Positions 6,309-10,374 of a stretch of DNA of 10,374 nucleotides are shown here, piece after piece; positions within the stretch are counted from its first letter, which is position 1; each line of letters opens with the position of its first letter. The DNA is taken from contig UQWV01000063.1 in assembly GCA_900544845.1 (NCBI GenBank), forward strand, positions 1-10,374. Direction: 5' to 3'. Both the position numbers and the translations under genes were made by a program. The DNA comes from an uncultured Collinsella sp. (GTDB lineage Bacteria > Actinomycetota > Coriobacteriia > Coriobacteriales > Coriobacteriaceae). The notes beneath the pieces were generated by a model that was not told the DNA's origin, made no database searches, and saw only the letters and a program-made list of their open reading frames with translations.

Positions 6309-7382
6309 ATGTCATTTCTCGCCTGCGGACCCACAGCCTTCCAGTACTATCGCATCCCGCCCCAGATACTGGGACTCTATCCGGCAATTCTGCCGCCCGA
6401 ACATGACCATCGCTTGGTGCACTACTCAAAACAACCAGTTTTTGACGACCTGCTTGGCAAGCCGGTATGGAGATTCGTAAGCACCAGAGGCGCTCGCTTC
6501 AATGGCAAGCTTTTTCATAGCCGCTTGCTCACGCAAGAACCGCCTCCGGGGTCGTTTAGGCAAACTGAACATGGATTCGATGTCACGTCCCCCGAGTTCA
6601 CGCTCCTTAACCTTGCGACGCAGGTCTCCCCCAACCAGCTGCTTATGGCATGCTATGAACTATGCAGCTCGTTTGCGGTATTTAAGCCCAGCAAACGCGC
6701 GCAGCAGCAACTTGATGAAGCTACTTCCTTACAGCTCATTCCACCAAACTGCGGTTGGGAGCGGGTTAAAGACGTTAACGGCAATGGCACTAACCTTTGG
6801 GAGCGCACGCCGCTCCTTAATGCGGCGGAAATCGCCGCATTCGCCAAGCAGGCCGCAGGCCTGCGCGGCGTCAAGCAGCTCCGTTGGGCAACCGAGCGCA
6901 TGACGGGGCAGACTGCCTCGCCCTTCGAAGTTCAGACCTCCATGCTCGTCTCGCTCCCCCGTGACGAGGGCGGCCTAGGCGTCCATATCGCAAACAACGT
7001 GCGCATCCCACTCAGTGAAGCCGCGCGCTCGCTGCACGACAAAACCTGCTGCTACGCCGACATCCTCATCGAGAGCGCCACCGACAGCATGGGCGTCATC
7101 CTGGAATGCCAAGGCCGTTCCGCCCACGATAGCGAAGCCGCAAGTCTCTCCGATGCCGAGCGCGCCACCGCACTCACGAGCATGGGCTACGATGTCATCC
7201 AAATAACCTACGAACAGATCAAAGACAAGAAGAGCTTTAACAACCTCGCCGAACTCATCCATAAAAAGGCGGGACTGCCCTTCGCGCCAAAGACCAAACA
7301 GGAACGCACCGCCGAAGACGCCCTTCGACGGGAGCTATTGGTCGATTGGGATGAGCTGCTCGCCGTCAAGCCAACCAGCTAA
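6309..7382 (+). CDS. Two-domain protein: AbiEi-like core plus DUF559/Vsr-like nuclease domain
   Basis: A 357-residue soluble protein of unproven function. The N-terminal half has GPTAFQYYRIPP (7-18) and VTSPEFTLLNLA (92-103), the latter close to the TSPERTLLDLA-type motif of AbiEi antitoxins, but there is no winged-helix DNA-binding segment before it. The C-terminal half fits a PD-(D/E)XK fold of the DUF559/Vsr kind: SPFE with Glu207, YADI with Asp251, ECQG with Glu266 and Gln268, His273, Asp282-x-x-Arg285 and GYDV at 293-296. Gln replaces the usual Lys of the E-x-K motif, which may still be active. From memory, Coriobacteriia carry many paralogues annotated as hypothetical. The ATG at 6309 is the only start in the open frame, with a poor SD (GGA). 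The first half is lower in GC than the second and than neighbouring genes. The stop codon overlaps the convergent gene by four bases. Confidence 0.75.
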   Translation: MSFLACGPTAFQYYRIPPQILGLYPAILPPEHDHRLVHYSKQPVFDDLLGKPVWRFVSTRGARFNGKLFHSRLLTQEPPPGSFRQTEHGFDVTSPEFTLLNLATQVSPNQLLMACYELCSSFAVFKPSKRAQQQLDEATSLQLIPPNCGWERVKDVNGNGTNLWERTPLLNAAEIAAFAKQAAGLRGVKQLRWATERMTGQTASPFEVQTSMLVSLPRDEGGLGVHIANNVRIPLSEAARSLHDKTCCYADILIESATDSMGVILECQGRSAHDSEAASLSDAERATALTSMGYDVIQITYEQIKDKKSFNNLAELIHKKAGLPFAPKTKQERTAEDALRRELLVDWDELLAVKPTS

Positions 7383-7389
7383 CAGCTGG
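7375..7389. other. Small hairpin across two convergent stop codons
   Basis: CCAGCT (7375-7380) pairs with AGCTGG (7384-7389) around AAC. The TAA of the plus-strand gene (7380-7382) and the TAG of the minus-strand gene (7381-7379) overlap within it. No T-tract follows on either strand, so termination here would be weak. Confidence 0.4.
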
Positions 7390-8227
7390 CAATCAGAGGA
7401 ACCGCGGGCGCGTCAGGAGCGGCGACGCGCTCGGCAAAGCCGGCCTCGGTCAGTTCGATGACCTCGGTAAACGTTGCATCAAAGAACTCCTCAGTCAGGA
7501 GGCGATACGGCGGATGATCGGGCTCGCCGGGGTTTTCGCGCACAATCTCGTGCATAACGCCGATAGTCTTGAGCACATATTCCTTATGGATGGGATACTG
7601 CCCAAAACGCGTCGCCGCGGTATACAGGCGATCGGTCGCACGCGGGATGGAGACGATGCCGAGCGTCTTGCCAAACCAGTCAAAGTCACCCTGCTTTTTA
7701 ATGCGGAACTCCTCGCTCGGTTTGCCGCCGTGCGCCTCCAGATACTGGTTCACGCGCGTGTTCCACACGGTATCGGCCACCAAATGCGACCAGACGCCCA
7801 GCGTTAAATCGAGCAGTGACTGCGCCACGTCCTCGGATGTCAGCGAAAACTCGCCGGCATCAGGCCCAACAACCGGCTCGGCATCCTTGTAGCGCTGAGG
7901 ATAATGTACGCGGTTCAGTCGCTCGCGCTCCTCGACAATCGAGGTCGCCGCGGCCGGCGCACCCGCCGGCGAACCATTAAGTAACGGTGCCACATAGGTA
8001 TCCCAAAACTCATGCTCGCGCGGCTTAGGAATAGGCTCGGGCTTGGCAAAGTGTGTGATGCGGTACGGAATGGGGTCGGCAATACCGGGAACCATATAGC
8101 CCACAAAGATATCCGGAACCACGCAGCCAAACAAAAAGGCGTTACGATCGCGCACGCTATTGGCAAGCGCACCGGCGCGCTCCAGCAAACGCTCCGTTTG
8201 AGCGATATGAATGTTCCAGCTTGGCAT
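7379..8227 (-). CDS. Zinc-dependent phospholipase C family protein
   Basis: A 282-residue protein that matches the zinc-dependent phospholipase C family (Zn_dep_PLPC) of small bacterial members. The typical start MPSWNIH places His7 near the N-terminus. Further candidate metal ligands are Asp39 (VVPDI), His59 (ITHF), His148 and Asp152 (WSHLVADTVW) and Asp181 or Asp183. No signal peptide or membrane segment is visible, so it may act inside the cell; the true substrate in such proteins is mostly unknown. I chose the ATG at 8227 because the family begins with MPSW and GGGGG lies five bases upstream. An in-frame ATG at 8239 would add four residues but has only a weak AGG before it, and would fall about seven bases from the likely transcript start. 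The gene converges with the nuclease-like gene and follows cbiO after a short gap. Confidence 0.8.
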   Translation of the reverse strand: MPSWNIHIAQTERLLERAGALANSVRDRNAFLFGCVVPDIFVGYMVPGIADPIPYRITHFAKPEPIPKPREHEFWDTYVAPLLNGSPAGAPAAATSIVEERERLNRVHYPQRYKDAEPVVGPDAGEFSLTSEDVAQSLLDLTLGVWSHLVADTVWNTRVNQYLEAHGGKPSEEFRIKKQGDFDWFGKTLGIVSIPRATDRLYTAATRFGQYPIHKEYVLKTIGVMHEIVRENPGEPDHPPYRLLTEEFFDATFTEVIELTEAGFAERVAAPDAPAVPLIASC

Positions 8228-8252
8228 AGCCACCCCCATAAAAACCTGGATA

Positions 8253-8261
8253 ACTATACCA
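8253..8261 (-). promoter_or_regulatory. Candidate extended -10 promoter of the phospholipase-like gene
   Basis: On the minus strand TGG precedes TATAGT, giving an extended -10 element (TGnTATAGT) at 8261-8253. No -35 is recognisable at 17 bases. Transcription would start near 8246, leaving a short leader of about 18 bases before the ATG at 8227. Confidence 0.4.
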
Positions 8262-8270
8262 TCACGGCAA

Positions 8271-8284
8271 AGCCGCGCGCGGCT
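8271..8284. other. Perfect 14-base palindrome after cbiO, possible weak terminator
   Basis: AGCCGCGCGCGGCT is fully self-complementary and lies 20 bases after the cbiO stop. On the minus strand only two T residues follow, so it is at best a weak terminator. It may also be a protein-binding site just upstream of the promoter candidate. Confidence 0.35.
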
Positions 8285-8304
8285 ACGTATGCTCTACGCA
8301 GCAA

Positions 8305-9069
8305 CTATTCGACGGCACCGACCTCAGTCCCATACGATGGCACGGGCGCCTCGACCACATGGTGATATCGATCGATATAAATAGCGCGAGCCTCCAGGCG
8401 GCGTACCAAATCCTGATGATGAGTGCTCATGAGCACCGTCTTGCCTGCCGCAACATAAGCCAAAAGGAAGTCGACAACAATGTCGCACGAGTCCTCGTCG
8501 AGCCCGTTGGTAGGCTCGTCGAGCACCAGGATGTCCGGATTCATAGAAACGATGGCGGCCAGCGCCACACGCTTCTTTTGTCCGCCCGAAAGCTGATAGG
8601 GAGAAGCATCGACGAGGTCGGCGACCTGGAACAGCTCCATCGCGTCACGCACGCGGCGCTCTAGCTCGTCTGCCGGCAGGCCCATCTGAGCCGGGCCAAA
8701 GGCGACTTCCTCGCCCACGGTCGCGCAGAACAGCTGGGCGTCGGCGTTCTGGAACACAAAGCCCACGCGCTGATGGAAGCGCTGCGACCGCACTGGATCG
8801 GCGAGGTAGGCCGCATCGACCGTTTCGCCATCGAACAGATACGTACCCGCGCTCGGCACCTCAAGTCCGTTGATAAGCCGCATGATCGTCGTCTTGCCGC
8901 AGCCATTGGGACCGAGCAGGGCAACGAGCTCGCCGCGATTAACCTGCAGCGAAACGCCATCGACCACCGTATGCCCTGCATAGGAAAACACCACGTCGCG
9001 CAGGTCAATGAGCGGCGCGGCACCGTGCGCGTCCCTAACACCCGCAGGGATATTCATTTCGATTGCCAA
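8305..9069 (-). CDS. cbiO: CbiO-like ATPase of an ECF metal transporter
   Basis: This is the ATP-hydrolysing subunit of an energy-coupling-factor (group I) importer, working at the inner face of the membrane with CbiQ. With a TTG start at 9069 it has 254 residues. Walker A GPNGCGKTT is at 53-61, the Q-loop GFVFQNADAQLF at 103-114 (Gln107), the signature LSGGQ at 160-164, Walker B ILVLDEP at 179-185 and the switch histidine at 216. The Q-loop text is typical of ECF ATPases. The TTG is preferred because AGGGAAAGG lies seven bases upstream; an in-frame ATG at 9057 has no SD, and one at 9093 has none either. The longer open frame reaching to 9255 overlaps cbiQ and is not needed. It follows cbiQ after a 41-base gap and ends the operon. 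Only one ATPase is present, as usual for metal ECF systems. Confidence 0.92.
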   Translation of the reverse strand: MAIEMNIPAGVRDAHGAAPLIDLRDVVFSYAGHTVVDGVSLQVNRGELVALLGPNGCGKTTIMRLINGLEVPSAGTYLFDGETVDAAYLADPVRSQRFHQRVGFVFQNADAQLFCATVGEEVAFGPAQMGLPADELERRVRDAMELFQVADLVDASPYQLSGGQKKRVALAAIVSMNPDILVLDEPTNGLDEDSCDIVVDFLLAYVAAGKTVLMSTHHQDLVRRLEARAIYIDRYHHVVEAPVPSYGTEVGAVE

Positions 9070-9110
9070 AACGTTGCCTTTCCCTATCCACATCGGCCGC
9101 AGCGCCCGTG

Positions 9111-9947
9111 CTACAGCGCCGCACACAGCGCCGACAGCAACAGCACGACCCCCGCATAGACCGCATCGCGCCAACTCAGACTGCTCCGGGCAGGCGCCGG
9201 ATACGCGCCGGCAAACCCACGGCAGAGCATGGCCTCGTCCATCGCGCGGCTGCATTCCATCGCCTTGATAAATGTCATGCCCATGATACCCGCCACCGAA
9301 TCAGTGCGCGAAAAACCTGCAGGCGCGCGGCCCACGCTGCGTAGCATAACCGATTCGGTGAGGTCGTGCGCCGTGCGGCCGAGCACCTCAATGTGCTTGA
9401 GCGCCATGTCAAAGGTAAAGATGACCTCGTCGGGCAGGTGCAGCGCCTTGAGCGCCGCCGACATACGGCTCCAGGTGAGCGTCCACGAAACACCCAGCAC
9501 CAGTGACACGTTAACGAATGTCTTGAGCGCGATCTTTAACATGGCGATCGTGGCGGAAGCGCCCAGCAGCAGGGCCGGCAGTGCCAAGACCACGGCAAAT
9601 CCCGCGGCGGCCAGCGCCGGCATAAAGGTCGCCCGCAGACCGCGCACGGGGCGCACAGCAATCAACACCAGCGCGATCGCCGCCATCAGCATCAGGTACA
9701 GCGGGCTTTGCGCCAGACACACGCACAGGACACAGACGAGCATGCCCAGCAGGCGCACCGGCGCCGAAACGGAAGAAAGGGCGCGGTCGATCATCGACCC
9801 GCCCTTGTGTGCGCCGCCACCCAGGCGAACCCGCTCGAGCAGGCTCGCCAAGTGCAGGACGTTCTTTTGCATCATGCGATGACGTGCGCCCGTGGGCTCG
9901 TATCGCTCCTGCTCGGTCAGCCAACTAGGCAGCTCGACCGTCGCCAT
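9111..9947 (-). CDS. cbiQ: CbiQ-like transmembrane subunit of an ECF metal transporter
   Basis: A 278-residue integral membrane protein, the T component that couples the ATPase to the substrate-binding subunit. About 60 N-terminal residues precede the first membrane helix; the opening LPSWLTEQERY followed by a QKNVLHLASLL helix resembles clostridial CbiQ proteins, which supports the full-length start. Helices lie at about 64-80, 83-99, 107-130, 138-157 and 262-278. The two coupling motifs that contact the ATPase are MLRSVG (201-206) and AMLCRG (239-244), the A-x-x-x-R-G form of this family. The start codon at 9947 lies 23 bases inside the 3' end of cbiM, so the two are translationally coupled; GGAG is three bases before the ATG. 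Confidence 0.92.
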   Translation of the reverse strand: MATVELPSWLTEQERYEPTGARHRMMQKNVLHLASLLERVRLGGGAHKGGSMIDRALSSVSAPVRLLGMLVCVLCVCLAQSPLYLMLMAAIALVLIAVRPVRGLRATFMPALAAAGFAVVLALPALLLGASATIAMLKIALKTFVNVSLVLGVSWTLTWSRMSAALKALHLPDEVIFTFDMALKHIEVLGRTAHDLTESVMLRSVGRAPAGFSRTDSVAGIMGMTFIKAMECSRAMDEAMLCRGFAGAYPAPARSSLSWRDAVYAGVVLLLSALCAAL

Positions 9948-10374
9948 GCGCTCCGCTTTCCTTTACCGTCAGCGAAACAAGACGGAATACGATGGTGAGC
10001 ACCGCCACGCCAATCACGCCGGAGAGGATATACATGGCAGCCTGGCCGGCAAAGCCAAGACCCTGCTCCTCGGAATAGGCCTGCAGGTAATCGCCCGTGG
10101 GCAGCGCATCGGCAAAGGTCGGGGTATCCAGGCCGACCGAAGCCTGCAAGCTGTCGTCGCCAGCCTCAGATACAGCGGTCGCGGCGCCCTCGGCATCCCA
10201 CTCGCCCCAGGCGTCACCAGTAGCGAGCAAGCCCAGCGGCGTGGCAACGACAAGTACGGCAACCAGGATAATCGTGGGGATCAGCGAGATCTTTTTGGCG
10301 GCAGCGCCATCGGCAGCAAGCTGGCCGTCAACGGCCTCGGGCCCGACGATGATGCTCGGCCCCGTCTTCTTAAT
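9925..10374 (-). CDS. cbiM: CbiM-like substrate-binding permease, C-terminal part (5' end outside window)
   Basis: The minus-strand frame is open from the right edge to a TAG at 9925 and gives the last 149 residues of a CbiM/NikM-type permease, the S component that selects cobalt or nickel. A membrane helix at residues 29-51 runs into TPLGLLATGDAWGEW (45-59), a motif typical of CbiM proteins. A loop of about 50 residues rich in acid and small residues follows, then a final helix at about 109-131 and a basic end. The loop plus last helix resemble the PDGLE/CbiN-type extension, so a separate cbiN may not be needed; none lies between cbiM and cbiQ. The metal-binding N-terminus and any upstream cobalamin riboswitch lie beyond the edge, so cobalt and nickel cannot be told apart here. 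Confidence 0.85.
   Translation of the reverse strand: MKKTGPSIIVGPEAVDGQLAADGAAAKKISLIPTIILVAVLVVATPLGLLATGDAWGEWDAEGAATAVSEAGDDSLQASVGLDTPTFADALPTGDYLQAYSEEQGLGFAGQAAMYILSGVIGVAVLTIVFRLVSLTVKESGAHGDGRAA

Noticed and set aside
6223..6480. An 85-codon plus-strand open frame overlapping the start of the nuclease-like gene
   Set aside because: It starts inside the palindrome, lacks a ribosome site and is out of frame with the recognisable protein.
9070..9255. An N-terminal extension of CbiO to 9255
   Set aside because: The extra residues are cysteine- and arginine-rich, overlap the cbiQ coding end and do not belong to the ATPase family; a TTG with a good SD lies at 9069.
1..10374. tRNA or rRNA genes, CRISPR arrays, insertion sequences or a cobalamin riboswitch
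   Set aside because: I looked for cloverleaf ends, regular spaced repeats, transposase motifs and riboswitch cores and saw none; a riboswitch for the cbi operon would lie to the right of the window.

Overview
The window looks like chromosomal DNA of a high-GC Gram-positive gut actinobacterium, most likely Collinsella or a close relative in the Coriobacteriia. This rests on codon choice, the style of the proteins, and a two-domain nuclease-like protein that I associate with that class. The genus is an inference from memory; no database was searched.

Layout from left to right. (1) 1-1064, minus: the ribosome-assembly GTPase RsgA, cut at the window edge just before its last zinc ligand. (2) 1065-1304: an intrinsic terminator for the next gene and a 90-base imperfect palindrome. 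(3) 1305-3986, minus: a type IIA Ca2+-transporting P-type ATPase with a complete set of calcium ligands; its Shine-Dalgarno (SD) sequence can be paired away by an upstream complement. (4) 3987-4428: a divergent intergenic region with repeated short motifs, holding the pyruvate kinase promoter. (5) 4429-5889, plus: pyruvate kinase, followed by a strong terminator. (6) 5890-6308: a non-coding region dominated by a 130-base palindrome with perfect 21-base ends. (7) 6309-7382, plus: a protein whose N-terminal half resembles the core of AbiEi antitoxins (without the winged helix) and whose C-terminal half resembles DUF559/Vsr-type nucleases. (8) 7379-8227, minus: a zinc-dependent phospholipase C family protein, overlapping the previous stop codon by four bases. 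(9) 8305-10374, minus: an energy-coupling-factor transporter operon, cbiM (partial), cbiQ, cbiO, probably for cobalt or nickel.

Most genes are housekeeping or transport functions that do not form one pathway. The transporter operon is one unit: CbiM binds the metal and CbiQ couples it to the CbiO ATPase. The accessory part of the window is the nuclease-like gene and the palindrome in front of it. AbiEi antitoxins are known to repress their own promoters through inverted repeats, so this pair is the best candidate for an undescribed system here. Two other points merit attention: the 8-base motif TTGGTAAA occurs four times in the two gaps flanking pyruvate kinase, and the Ca2+-ATPase leader can hide its own SD.
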